Positions 16,518 through 24,836 of a DNA stretch of 49,132 bases are shown one piece after another (position 1 is the first letter of the stretch; each line of letters opens with the position of its first letter). The notes below the pieces were generated by a model. It was not told where the DNA came from and made no database searches. It saw only the letters and a list, made by a program, of their open reading frames with translations. The position numbers and the translations under genes are program-made. Origin of the DNA: Deltaproteobacteria bacterium (GTDB lineage Bacteria; Desulfobacterota; Desulfobacteria; Desulfobacterales; UBA2156); the NCBI GenBank assembly GCA_019309485.1, contig JAFDGC010000011.1:1-49132 (forward strand). Reading direction: 5' to 3'.

Positions 16518-18428
16518 TCAATAAGCAAGAGCCAGTTCATAGCCGGCATGCACGGCGCTGTAGATATCTTGTACCTTATCGGCGTCTCCGATGATCTCCA
16601 GCCTGCCAACCAGCCTTTTGATATCCTCAGTGGGACCCGGCGCAGAAAGCATGCCGGAGGCCAGGATCACCGTTTGAAACGGTGGGAGACGTTTGCTTTG
16701 CCCGTCCTGTTCAAGGTCGACCCCGTCGGTCCTGAACGCTTTTACGGTTGTGTGAGGCATCAACTTGACCTTCGGCATCTGTTCGATGCGCATCAGGGCT
16801 AACTTTTTGGTGATCATCTCCATCATGCCACCGATCGGATCGGTCCGCTTCGTGGCGACAACCTCATAACCATCCCTGCCGAGTTTCTCCGCGATTTCAA
16901 GACCGGTCCTTCCGGCACCGATCACCAAAATCCGGGGACCCCGAATTTCGCCGCTTCCCCCGAAATATGCTATCGACGTGATGATATGCTGATCTTTCAA
17001 CCCTTTTATATCCGGAATCCTTTGAACCACACCGGTGGCCCATACCAGCAGATCGGGCTTCAGTTCGTTTACCAAGGCTGCATCCACCGCTCTGCCCATC
17101 AACAATGTTTCTACGCTTTCTTTTGCACAATTGATTAATGAATTCAGACCAGCTTGCATGCTTTTTTTGCCGGGTGCCTGCCAGGCAAGCCCGAACTGCC
17201 CGCCGAGTTGGTTTTCTTTTTCGACTAAGGTGACCCGATGTCCCCGCCGGGACATGTAAATAGTTGCACTCATACCGGCAGGACCGCCCCCGGCCACCAA
17301 GACCCTTAACGGGTTGGCAGAGGTTTCCAAATCCGGCAATCCAACAGCAGGATTCAAATTGCATCCTAGCGGCTCACCATTTTTTAGCCGGTGGAGACAC
17401 CCTTGAAGGCAAAAACCACAGTATCTCACTTGTTCAGTTTTTCCCTCTTTCCATTTATTGATCAAACCCGGATCGGCAATGAGTGGCCGGCCGAGGGCTA
17501 CGAGATCGCCCAGATCTCGGTCGAGTACAGTTTTGATTTTCTCGAGACGACCCATTCGGCCGGCAACCGCCAAAGGAAGCCTGGTCTCCTGTCTAACCCA
17601 GCTTAGAGCATCCATTTGCGGTTTTTCCGGCAGGCTGGCGTGATGAAAATACCACGGAGGACTAAAGCATGAGTTCCCCATGCCCACATGAATCGCCGCA
17701 GCACCGAAGTCTTCGGCCAGGTGGATCAACGCTCTCAGCTCATCCCGTTCGATTCCGAGCTGTGGAGACATCTCATCACCTGAAATTCGGATAAACAAAG
17801 GAAGATCAGGAGCCTCTTTCTTGATTGCTGCAAGCACCTTTTCCGCAAAAGCCAATCGGTTTTCACCATAGATGTCGGAGCGTTTGTTGATCTTATGGTT
17901 TAAAAATTGAGAAACCAGATAGCCATGACCCGCCTGCACCTCCAGCAGGTCGAACCCCGCCTCCAATGCTCTATGGGCAGCGGTTTGATAGCCGGCAATA
18001 ATAGCCTCTATTTCCTCGCCGGTGAGCGCTTCGGCTGTTTCACCTGACGTGGTGCAGGTGAAGGGGGTCGCTGACTTTGGAGCGCTGCCGGTAACCAGTG
18101 GATTGGCGGCACCGCCGGCATGATTCAAATGCAGGCATGCAAGCCGGTTTTCCCGATGAATCAGCTTGACGATCTTTTGCAATTCGGTGATACTCTTTGC
18201 TTGGTCGATACGAAGTTGTCTGGAATGTTCCCGGCCGTCGGAAGTCACCGACACCGGCTCGAGGATGATAATTCCTGGACCGTCTTTGGCGATCTGTCGA
18301 TAGTAAGCCAACTGCCGTTCCGTGACGGTTCCGGCGGGGTCACCATAACCGGTCTTGATTGGAGGAAAAATAAAACGATTCGGCAATTCCAAGTTGCCCA
18401 ATCGATACGGGTGAAACATGATGTCCAT
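16518..18428 (-). CDS. Old Yellow Enzyme-type NAD(P)H:flavin oxidoreductase (2,4-dienoyl-CoA reductase-like)
   Basis: This 636-residue enzyme has the three-part build of bacterial 2,4-dienoyl-CoA reductase and trimethylamine dehydrogenase. The FMN TIM barrel spans about 1-340 (NRFIFPPIKTGYG, HLNHAGGAAN, QAGHGYLVSQFLN, VALGRPLIADP). A [4Fe-4S] motif C-x2-C-x3-C-x11-C follows (YCGFCLQGCLHRL--GC). The last part is a two-dinucleotide FAD/NADPH module (VLVAGGGPAGMSAT; ILVIGAGRTGLEIA). Strict TAAGGAGGT precedes the ATG. It lies between a thioredoxin-like gene (9 bp upstream) and DUF1638. Its substrate may be an enoyl compound, but the context gives no fatty-acid genes. The enzyme class is firm; the substrate is not. 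Confidence 0.88.
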   Translation of the reverse strand: MDIMFHPYRLGNLELPNRFIFPPIKTGYGDPAGTVTERQLAYYRQIAKDGPGIIILEPVSVTSDGREHSRQLRIDQAKSITELQKIVKLIHRENRLACLHLNHAGGAANPLVTGSAPKSATPFTCTTSGETAEALTGEEIEAIIAGYQTAAHRALEAGFDLLEVQAGHGYLVSQFLNHKINKRSDIYGENRLAFAEKVLAAIKKEAPDLPLFIRISGDEMSPQLGIERDELRALIHLAEDFGAAAIHVGMGNSCFSPPWYFHHASLPEKPQMDALSWVRQETRLPLAVAGRMGRLEKIKTVLDRDLGDLVALGRPLIADPGLINKWKEGKTEQVRYCGFCLQGCLHRLKNGEPLGCNLNPAVGLPDLETSANPLRVLVAGGGPAGMSATIYMSRRGHRVTLVEKENQLGGQFGLAWQAPGKKSMQAGLNSLINCAKESVETLLMGRAVDAALVNELKPDLLVWATGVVQRIPDIKGLKDQHIITSIAYFGGSGEIRGPRILVIGAGRTGLEIAEKLGRDGYEVVATKRTDPIGGMMEMITKKLALMRIEQMPKVKLMPHTTVKAFRTDGVDLEQDGQSKRLPPFQTVILASGMLSAPGPTEDIKRLVGRLEIIGDADKVQDIYSAVHAGYELALAY

Positions 18429-18437
18429 GGGACCTCC

Positions 18438-18764
18438 TTACGGTTTTGCTGAAATCGCCTCAATCGCCTCCGACAGAACGTCGGCAGACTGCAAGCCCAC
18501 AAACCTTCGCAGTTCTTTCCCGTCTTTAAAAAGAATTAGCGTAGGAACGCTGGTGATGCCCAGGCGGATGGCTAACTGGCGGTGCTCATCGATATTTAAA
18601 TCCAATATCCTAGCCGCTCCACGAAATCGCTCAGCCAGTGCTTGGATGATCGGTTCCTGAACCCGGCACGGGTCGCACAAGAGGGATTCAAAGCCGATTA
18701 GTGTGATTCCGGATTGAATCTGCTTTTCCGTTTCACTAACAACTTGCCCATGTTCATCATCCAT
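18438..18764 (-). CDS. Thioredoxin-like protein with CDPC active site
   Basis: The 108-residue protein has the thioredoxin fold: GFESLLCDPCRVQEPI with the redox pair in CDPC (CGPC is usual), ILDLNIDEHRQLAIRLGITSVPTLILF with the cis-Pro, then KDGKELRRFVGL. It lacks the Trp before the active site. It is cytosolic, with no signal peptide. It is the first gene of a probable operon with the Old Yellow Enzyme homologue (9-bp gap) and DUF1638, so it may serve as electron donor or thiol partner for them. The altered dipeptide should shift its redox potential; direction unknown. Confidence 0.85.
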   Translation of the reverse strand: MDDEHGQVVSETEKQIQSGITLIGFESLLCDPCRVQEPIIQALAERFRGAARILDLNIDEHRQLAIRLGITSVPTLILFKDGKELRRFVGLQSADVLSEAIEAISAKP

Positions 18765-18921
18765 AACTGCCTTACCCCCGAGATCAGCGTCGTCTCTATC
18801 CTACAGACGGATCAATTCATACCGCAAACTCCCTGCGCTCCGGGTATCACCCTTTTAGGCCACTCTCCGACATCTTTTCGAAAACCCGGATTGCTGCTCT
18901 TCCGGAGAAGTTGAAGACATG

Positions 18922-18953
18922 CAGGAAAATAAAGCAACGGAAGGTTCCGTTGC
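18922..18953 (-). terminator. Rho-independent terminator of the coiled-coil gene
   Basis: On the minus strand a perfect 9-bp stem (GCAACGGAA/TTCCGTTGC, 2-base loop) is followed by TTTATTTT. It lies 40 bp after the stop of the gene at 18995, so that gene is probably monocistronic and separate from the thioredoxin operon. Confidence 0.75.
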
Positions 18954-18994
18954 CCTACACACCCAACCGAAAAAGTCCTGCCACACCGCCCCGT

Positions 18995-19312
18995 TCAGCC
19001 GCCGAAATTGCCAGCACCCACAATTTGCATGGCCTCATCCGCCTTGACACGCAGACTGGTCAAGGATTTGTCGAACTCTTCCCTTTGGGTCCGGATATCT
19101 GCAATGCCGGTTTCCGGATTGCAGTTTTCCCGAATTTGTTCAATCCGATCATCCATTTCCGCGATGAGGATATGCAAATCCTCGATGTGAGATAGGACCC
19201 TTTCTCTATCAACGGTGGGCAATTCCTGCATTTTACGGACAATGTCGTAGACATTGGCTTTCCAGGCAGTGAGCTCCGCCTCCATGGTTTTGCAGCAGAT
19301 TAATGCCTTCAT
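18995..19312 (-). CDS. Uncharacterised coiled-coil protein
   Basis: The 105-residue protein has an AAGGGGG site a few bases before its ATG. It begins MKALICCKTMEAEL and is almost wholly helical, with heptad-like stretches (VLSHIEDLHILIAEMDDRIEQIREN; IRTQREEFDKSLTSLRVKADEAMQIV). It ends GAGNFGG. It probably forms a dimeric coiled coil. I do not recognise the family. A sigma-54-like promoter and a 5'-leader inverted repeat precede it and a terminator follows, so it is a regulated single-gene unit. Confidence 0.7.
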   Translation of the reverse strand: MKALICCKTMEAELTAWKANVYDIVRKMQELPTVDRERVLSHIEDLHILIAEMDDRIEQIRENCNPETGIADIRTQREEFDKSLTSLRVKADEAMQIVGAGNFGG

Positions 19313-19350
19313 AAAAGCCCCCTTTCTTTGCAGATTGTCCGTTGCTGTTA

Positions 19351-19401
19351 GATGCGATCCTGGTTAACAACAATCATTAGAGGATATCAGCGGATCGCAT
19401 C
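19351..19401. promoter_or_regulatory. 10-bp perfect inverted repeat in the leader of the coiled-coil gene
   Basis: GATGCGATCC (19351-19360) and GGATCGCATC (19392-19401) are perfect inverse complements with a 31-bp spacer. If the promoter at 19423 is real, both arms lie in the transcribed leader, so this could be an RNA stem or a repressor site. Confidence 0.4.
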
Positions 19402-19422
19402 GGCCTTTTGAACATCTGGTTA

Positions 19423-19438
19423 TTCAACATCCATGCCA
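19423..19438 (-). promoter_or_regulatory. Candidate sigma-54 promoter for the coiled-coil gene
   Basis: On the minus strand TGGCAT-GGATG-TTGAA has a perfect -24 box and right spacing, but TTGA replaces TTGC at -12. It lies about 110 bp upstream of the ATG at 19312. Two sigma-54 activators flank this region (13830, 20171). Confidence 0.4.
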
Positions 19439-19620
19439 AATGCTGCTGTCATTTTAGGGTAGCTGTTGGAATGAATAACATCTTGAAAAATATTAAATTT
19501 TCATCAGCAATGCTTCACAGGCAGAGAACTGAAGAAGGAAATCGGAGCACCGAAATGGAATGAAGGCCTTAAAATTCGTAAAGGTACCAAAAAGTAACGT
19601 TAAGGTAACGTTTTACTCAA

Positions 19621-20145
19621 CCCCGGTCATCTTGACAGCCCGGAAAAGGGAAGGGCAAAACACGAAATTGTCGGGTAAAGGGCTGGCGCGGTTCGGGTCT
19701 TTCCGAGGGTATACGCTCCACTGATCGGCTCTCGCCGGGTACCCTCGAGAAATCGTTTCCGGCCCGAGGCATCGACGGCATCAAATGTGACGCCGTCGAT
19801 GCCCGGCGCGCCGCCGTTTCTCACGGACAGCCGACAGGCCTCATGAAGCGTCTCCATCTTCGTGATATGCACCAAGATCCCCCAAAACCGATGCGTCTTG
19901 TCGGACTTCGCCTTGCGGTGTATCCGCCGTCTCAGATCCTATTGCTGATAGGCACCGCTTTACAGGAAGCGGGATATAGGGTTGTATTCCGACCGGTAAC
20001 GATGCCTTGAAGCTTCTGCCACCAGCTACCCTCATACTTGACGAACACTTGGTTGCGGCGCTATAAATACGAATGTCAGGACACTCCCATCGGTTTTCGC
20101 TTAAAAACCTGAAACTTGATTCGGGAACCTTGTACCGTACACACC
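19621..20145 (-). mobile_element. Group II intron 5' remnant with reverse transcriptase N-terminus
   Basis: The minus strand encodes the start of a group II intron reverse transcriptase/maturase: LRRRIHRKAKSDKTHRFWGI, VHITKMETLHEACRLSV, NGGAPGIDGVTFDAV and FLEGTRREPISGAY (about 19940 down to 19690). The frame then degenerates (TLGKTRTAPALYP) and stops at 19627. A stop also precedes LRRR. The 200 bp before the coding part resemble intron RNA-domain sequence. The polymerase motifs (YADD), maturase domain and 3' ribozyme are absent, so it is dead. A 3'-end scar in the same orientation is at 540-660. Confidence 0.75.
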
Positions 20146-20170
20146 GCAATTGGGGGAACTCAGTGTAGTG

Positions 20171-21574
20171 ATGAAAAAAACCCATGCCATATGGAACATC
20201 CGTTTTGCAAACCAAATCATCGATTCAATGGCTGACGGTGTGTTTACGATGGACGCCGAAGGTCAGATTACCTCCTGGAATCCCGCCATGGAGAGAATCA
20301 GTGGCTACAGTGCTGAAGAGGCGCTTGGCAAAACTTGCAGTATCCTTCAATTCAACCGCTGTTTCGGAAAAAAATGCCCGGCAGGAATCACAAAGTGTGG
20401 AATTATCGAACATGGTTCATCGGAAGTCAAAGAATGCATGCTGCAGCATAGAGAAGGATACCCTGTAGCGGTCATCAAAAATGCCAGCGTGGTGCGGGAT
20501 GAAAACAACGAGATCCTCGGTGTTGTCGAAACAATCACTGACATGACAAAGTTGAACTGGGCTCGGCAGAAGATTGAAGAGTCGGCGCGGCGCTTAGGGG
20601 AGATGCACCGGTTGGATAATATTATCGGCAAAAGCCGCGCAATGCGAAATGTGTTTACCGCTATCAAAGCAGCGGCGGCCAGTGACGCCACAGTGTTGAT
20701 TCAAGGCGGCAGCGGAACCGGTAAAGAATTGGTCGCAGGCGCAATCCATTATAACAGCTATCGCGCCGCCGCTCCTCTGATTTCGGTTAACTGTTCGGCG
20801 CTTTCCGAAACGCTGCTTGAAAGTGAACTGTTCGGCCATGTAAAGGGCGCTTTCACAGGGGCATTGTATGGTCGTGCTGGGCGCTTCGAGGAGGCTATGG
20901 GGGGTACCATATTTCTGGATGAAATCGGAGAACTGAGCCCTTATATCCAAGTCAAACTGCTGCGCGTACTTCAGGAAAGAGAGATTGAGCGGGTCGGTGA
21001 ATCAAAAAAACGAAAAATCAACATCCGTATCATAACTGCCACGCAAAGGTATCTTTTTGATCTGGTGCGTGAAGGTGTTTTTCGTGAGGACCTTTATTAT
21101 CGGTTGAAAGTGTTCCCAATTCAGTTACCGGCCCTTTGCGAGAGACGAGACGATATACCGTTGCTGGTCAGTCATTTCATTGAAAAGTTCAATAAGAAAA
21201 CGGCCAAGCAGATCCGAGGCGTCTCCCAGGCGACATTACGCATCCTCATGGATTACGACTGGCCAGGCAATGTGCGCGAACTGGAAAATGCCATCGAACA
21301 TGCTTTTGTCGTCTCCAACCGGGAGCAGATCGAGACGTACGACCTGCCGGTTGAACTCCGCAAAACACACTTCGGTCTCAGAAACACCAAAGAAAGCTTT
21401 CGGGGAGCCGAAAGGCCTTACCGGCGGGAGAAAATCAGCAAAGCGCATTTGCTGGAGATATTGAATGAAAGCAACTGGAATAAGGCTGAGGCCGCCCGCC
21501 GGATCGGAATCAGCCGCACGGCTGTTTGGAAGTACATGAAAAAATATCATATTTCACTTCGCCGGTCACAATGA
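20171..21574 (+). CDS. PAS-domain sigma-54-dependent activator
   Basis: From the ATG at 20171 the protein has 467 residues; a TTG at 20150 in frame is less likely and the ribosome-binding site (GGGGGA) is rather distant. The PAS domain ([18 protein letters not shown]) holds a Cys-rich loop [22 protein letters not shown]. The AAA+ domain has GGSGTGKE, an intact [17 protein letters not shown] and [16 protein letters not shown]. The C-terminal HTH is [25 protein letters not shown]. No receiver is present, so the PAS domain is the likely sensor. It is encoded divergently from the coiled-coil gene, with the intron scar between, and may act on the candidate promoter at 19423. Confidence 0.92.
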   Translation: MKKTHAIWNIRFANQIIDSMADGVFTMDAEGQITSWNPAMERISGYSAEEALGKTCSILQFNRCFGKKCPAGITKCGIIEHGSSEVKECMLQHREGYPVAVIKNASVVRDENNEILGVVETITDMTKLNWARQKIEESARRLGEMHRLDNIIGKSRAMRNVFTAIKAAAASDATVLIQGGSGTGKELVAGAIHYNSYRAAAPLISVNCSALSETLLESELFGHVKGAFTGALYGRAGRFEEAMGGTIFLDEIGELSPYIQVKLLRVLQEREIERVGESKKRKINIRIITATQRYLFDLVREGVFREDLYYRLKVFPIQLPALCERRDDIPLLVSHFIEKFNKKTAKQIRGVSQATLRILMDYDWPGNVRELENAIEHAFVVSNREQIETYDLPVELRKTHFGLRNTKESFRGAERPYRREKISKAHLLEILNESNWNKAEAARRIGISRTAVWKYMKKYHISLRRSQ

Positions 21575-21633
21575 CTTGTGTCGTCATATGGTCCATCGCT
21601 CAATCCATCCGTGGTTATCACACATTTGCCGGC

Positions 21634-21834
21634 GCCTATGAGGTCTTCGTCACCTATGAACGCCTTTTGACCGGAAATCCGAACACCATGTTTTTCAAAG
21701 GGTTGGCGCTCGAAGGGGTTGGAAAACGGGAACCGGCCGCACGGGAATATTACCGGTATCTCCGCCAGGTGAATGAAGGGGAAAACGCCCGTTACGCCCG
21801 GACCCGCCTCAAACAATGGGGATACCTGCAGTGA
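21634..21834 (+). pseudogene. C-terminal fragment of a TPR protein (M48 peptidase-like)
   Basis: The segment AYEVFVTYERLLTGNPNTMF, FKGLALEGVGKREPAAREYY and RYLRQVNEGENARYARTRLK with the end QWGYLQ reads like the last TPR unit of large TPR/M48 metalloprotease proteins. It has no start codon or ribosome-binding site of its own, and sequence before it (from the end of the activator gene) is unrelated. It converges on and overlaps the DUF3786 gene by 26 bp. It is therefore called as a decayed remnant. Confidence 0.55.
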
Positions 21835-22729
21835 GGAGGCGATGGGAGACGAGATTGACCAAGCCCCAGATGGCATCCGCCGGCAGGTGGGCTTCGACGG
21901 TTTCATCGAAAAGGACGGACAGCCGGGGCGAAAATTCCGCATCCCCTTCCCATAAGAGATAGTACACGGGAACTCGAGGAAAGGGGCGGAACGCATAGGC
22001 AGCATCTCCCAGGTCCATCGATACCCCGCCCAATATCGCAGCCGCCTTCCGGAATCCGTCAAGATCCATCCCGAATCGCCTGAGAAGAGGTTTGGTATCG
22101 AGCGCGTGGGGCCCCTGAAAAAAGTGTCCGGTTTTCAATTCGTTTACCCCCACCATCCGGCCTTTCAAGGGGACATCCTGTGCGTCGATAAGGTACACCA
22201 GGCACAAAAGCGCCAACAACGGATCCTGAATCCGGTTCCAGGTCTTTCCGCTTTTTTGGAAAACGCCGCGGCGGGAAATATCGATCCGCAGTTCTTCTTG
22301 TAAAAACGGCATGCGGATTCGTCCTGAATCCTCCCGTAAAACCGCGCCGCTTTGACAAACGCTGCTGATGTCCATCCGGGCCAGGGTCTCCCAGTGTTCC
22401 TTCGGGACTTCCACGGATCCGCCGGTGGGGGTTTTCCCCGGCGATGCCGCGTCCCGTCGTCGCTGTTGCATCGAAAGGAATCCTTTGCTGAAGGGATACG
22501 GCCCGGAAGCAAAATTGTCACAGGGAAAAGACAGGCAATCCCTCAGACAATAGGCCGTGTGATTCATTCGAGCGCACGCCAGAACCGGACACGGCGCGCC
22601 CAAGAGCTGTTTTTGGGCGGCAATTTTCTCTTCGGCTTCCCGGCTTGTCCCGGCGCCGCACGGGGAACAGACCCCGAGCATGAAAAGCCGGCAGACACGG
22701 CAATCAATCCCGCATGCCGCTGTCACCAT
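21809..22729 (-). CDS. DUF3786 family protein with N-terminal Cys-rich segment
   Basis: The first 80 residues of this 306-residue protein are Cys-rich (ACGIDCRVC--LFMLGVCSPC; CPVLACARMNHTAYCLRDCLSFPC), like DUF3795 proteins, and could bind an Fe-S cluster or zinc. The rest matches DUF3786: DPLLALLCLVYLIDAQDVPL, then GVNELKTGHFFQGPHAL, LRRFGMDLDGF, and FPRVPVYYLLWEGDAEFSPRLSVLFD. DUF3786 proteins are common in anaerobes and often accompany corrinoid genes; their role is unknown. The gene overlaps the racemase-like gene before it by 26 bp, so it is the last of the dnaX-led run. Confidence 0.82.
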   Translation of the reverse strand: MVTAACGIDCRVCRLFMLGVCSPCGAGTSREAEEKIAAQKQLLGAPCPVLACARMNHTAYCLRDCLSFPCDNFASGPYPFSKGFLSMQQRRRDAASPGKTPTGGSVEVPKEHWETLARMDISSVCQSGAVLREDSGRIRMPFLQEELRIDISRRGVFQKSGKTWNRIQDPLLALLCLVYLIDAQDVPLKGRMVGVNELKTGHFFQGPHALDTKPLLRRFGMDLDGFRKAAAILGGVSMDLGDAAYAFRPFPRVPVYYLLWEGDAEFSPRLSVLFDETVEAHLPADAIWGLVNLVSHRLLTAGIPIV

Positions 22730-23570
22730 CTTTTTTCTCCGGGGATAGGGACACCACTTCCAGGCGCACCCTGGATCTGAACCATTTCTCGCATTTTTCT
22801 TTCAGACCCGCAGGGTTGTCCGTCACCCGAATCGTTACTCCACCGGTTTTTTCCGGGGGCCGGGCCAGATCCGGATTATTTTTAATGGCAGTGTTCACCG
22901 CCCCGGCCAGGGTCATGTCGGAATTGACAATCTTGACCTTCTTGCCGGCCTTGGCAGCGATTTTTGCTTCGATAACGGACAGAAAGGGACTCCCCAGAAT
23001 CAGGGTATCGATTTGCCGCGCCTTCAAAGGGTGCACCAGTTTTTTTGCGATCCGAGCCGTCTCGGGTCGTTTGGCCCATCCTTCCTCGACGAGGACATCC
23101 AGCAACCTCGACGATCGGGCATAAATCCGGGCATCGGGGAGCCGCTCCCGGATGAGCCGTTCATAGACCCCGCTTTCCACGGCAGCCCGATTCCCGAGAA
23201 CGCCGAAGCAATGCGTTTTGGAAACCGATACTGCTGCCGCCGCTGCGGCGGTCACGCCGTCGATGACCGGAACGGCACAGGGCCTGATTTTTTCCTGGAT
23301 CCAGGCCGTTGCGGCGGCGGGACACGCAATCACCAAAAGATCCGCCTTTGAATCGATCAGGTGCCGAATCCCCTCCCGGGCGAACCGGGCCACGGTGTTC
23401 ATGCTCCGTTGGCCATAGGGGCCGCGGGCCGTATCGGCCAAAAAAAGGAGGTCCAGGGCCGGGAGCATGCCCCGGATGGCGCGCAGCGGGAAAAGGCCTC
23501 CAATACCGGAATCAAAGACGCCGATCACGGGAATGAAGGATTCTTCTGAGGGAGGATTCAAGGCGTTCAT
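22704..23570 (-). CDS. Glutamate/aspartate racemase-like protein lacking key catalytic residues
   Basis: The 288-residue protein has the glutamate racemase (MurI) fold markers: VFDSGIGGLFPLR (D20, S21), FLADTARGPYGQRS and VPVIDGV. The usual ACNTA motif reads ACPAAA: the first Cys (83) is kept but Asn-Thr are Pro-Ala. The second motif, usually GCTHYP, reads GSPFLS, so the second Cys is Ser194 and the His is Phe196. True racemases need both Cys as acid/base pair, so this is unlikely to racemise glutamate. The start is uncertain: the ATG overlaps the YkgJ gene by 59 bp, but no later start fits the fold. It lies in the dnaX-recR run. Confidence 0.8.
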   Translation of the reverse strand: MNALNPPSEESFIPVIGVFDSGIGGLFPLRAIRGMLPALDLLFLADTARGPYGQRSMNTVARFAREGIRHLIDSKADLLVIACPAAATAWIQEKIRPCAVPVIDGVTAAAAAAVSVSKTHCFGVLGNRAAVESGVYERLIRERLPDARIYARSSRLLDVLVEEGWAKRPETARIAKKLVHPLKARQIDTLILGSPFLSVIEAKIAAKAGKKVKIVNSDMTLAGAVNTAIKNNPDLARPPEKTGGVTIRVTDNPAGLKEKCEKWFRSRVRLEVVSLSPEKKDGDSGMRD

Positions 23571-23925
23571 CGGGGATGTCCGTGCGCATTCCCGGGCAGC
23601 ATGTCGCCATGATGCGCCAGTTGTCGATATCGATGAGGGTACTGGGAATGAAGGGCCATATGCGGCACATCCACGGCTTCACCGGATGAATCCGGCAAAG
23701 CCCGTCCCAGAAGATGCAGTACCCGCTTTCGGCCTGGGCCAAAACGTGACGGCGCCCCGACATCCGGCAATACTTTTCGATGAACCGGTCCGGATCTTCC
23801 CGGATAAATTCCGCGATGCGGAGGATGTCCTCCCGGGAGACGAAGGTGCCCCCGTACCCTTTGCAGCAGTCCCCGCACTTTTTGCATTCAAACAGATCCG
23901 TCGCGCTCAAGGGTTCAGACGCCAT
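23512..23925 (-). CDS. YkgJ-family cysteine cluster protein
   Basis: The compact 137-residue member of the YkgJ/CxxCxxCC family has FECKKCGDCCKGYGG at residues 13-27, then YCIFWDGLCRIHPVKPWMCRIWPF and ATCCPGM. The eight or so Cys are presumed to bind zinc or an Fe-S cluster. It is soluble. The start overlaps the end of recR by 11 bp and its end overlaps the racemase-like gene, implying translational coupling. Function is unknown. Confidence 0.85.
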   Translation of the reverse strand: MASEPLSATDLFECKKCGDCCKGYGGTFVSREDILRIAEFIREDPDRFIEKYCRMSGRRHVLAQAESGYCIFWDGLCRIHPVKPWMCRIWPFIPSTLIDIDNWRIMATCCPGMRTDIPDERLESSLRRILHSRDRRL

Positions 23926-24514
23926 GCCGGGTATCCATGGCGCGTTTGAGGGTCACCGCATCCACATATTTCAAATCGCCCCCCATGGGCACCCCCGAGG
24001 CGATCCGGGTGAGCTTCACGGGGAGTCCCCGGAGCCGTTCCGCCAGGTAGGCGGCCGTGGCTTCCCCTTCCACGCTGGTGGAGGTTGCCAGGATCACCTC
24101 GCCGATCCCCCCTTTTCCGATACGGTCGAAAAGCTCCTGGACCCGGATGTCGCCGGGCCCCACGCCGCACATGGGGGAAAGGACCCCCTGGAGGATATGG
24201 TAGCGACCGGTAAAGGCCCCGGATTTTTCAATGGCCGCCATGTCCGCCGGCTGTTCCACCACGCACAGGACACCCGTGTCCCGGGAGGGATCCCGGCAGA
24301 TGGGGCAAAGGTCGGCATCGCTCAAGGAATGACACAGGGAACACAGGCGCACCGACTGCTTCATCTCCAAAAGGCTTTCGGCCAGAGACGCCACCTCTTT
24401 TTGGGGCATGCTCAGGATGTGCATGGCCAGGCGTTCCGCCGTCTTTTCCCCGATGCCGGGAAGCCGGGTCATGGCGGCGATGAGCCGCTTGATGGAGGCG
24501 GGATAATGGCGCAT
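23915..24514 (-). CDS. recR: Recombination protein RecR
   Basis: The 199-residue protein is of standard length. It has an N-terminal HhH region (LIAAMTRLPGIGEKTAERLAMHIL), a zinc finger with Cys58, Cys61, Cys70 and Cys73, and a Toprim domain (GVLCVVEQPADMAAIEKSG; VILATSTSVEGEATA-YLAERL). It ends with the Walker-B-like RIASGVPMGGDLKYVDAVTLKRAM tail. RecR acts with RecO (and RecF) in loading RecA on gapped DNA. The dnaX-ybaB-recR order is conserved in many bacteria; here the ybaB stop and recR start are directly adjacent. Confidence 0.97.
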   Translation of the reverse strand: MRHYPASIKRLIAAMTRLPGIGEKTAERLAMHILSMPQKEVASLAESLLEMKQSVRLCSLCHSLSDADLCPICRDPSRDTGVLCVVEQPADMAAIEKSGAFTGRYHILQGVLSPMCGVGPGDIRVQELFDRIGKGGIGEVILATSTSVEGEATAAYLAERLRGLPVKLTRIASGVPMGGDLKYVDAVTLKRAMDTRHGV

Positions 24515-24826
24515 CTATGCCAATCCCGGGATATTCAGCCCGCCCGTGAGCTTGGACATCTCTGCGTTGGCCATCTCCTGAGCCCGGGTCAAGGCCTCGT
24601 TCACGGCGGCCACCACCAAGTCCTGCAGCATTTCCACGTCTTCGGGATCCACCACTTCTTTGTCGATGGAAAGGGAAACAATCTGTTGCTTTCCGTTGGC
24701 AACCACTTTCACGACCCCGCCGCCCGATGCGGCCTCCACGGTCTTTTCGGCCAGCGCCTCCTGCATTTTGAGCATATCGGCCTGGAGCCGCTGGGCCTGC
24801 TTGAGCATCTTCCCCATGCCTTTCAT
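24515..24826 (-). CDS. ybaB: YbaB/EbfC family nucleoid-associated protein
   Basis: This 103-residue protein has the family pattern MGKMLKQAQRLQADMLKMQEAL, a glycine-rich turn (ASGGGVVKVVANGKQQIVSLSID) and VEMLQDLVVAAVNEALTRAQE. YbaB forms tweezer-like dimers that bind DNA. It sits between dnaX (10-bp gap) and recR in the widely conserved order. Confidence 0.95.
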   Translation of the reverse strand: MKGMGKMLKQAQRLQADMLKMQEALAEKTVEAASGGGVVKVVANGKQQIVSLSIDKEVVDPEDVEMLQDLVVAAVNEALTRAQEMANAEMSKLTGGLNIPGLA

Positions 24827-24836
24827 TTTCGGCCTC

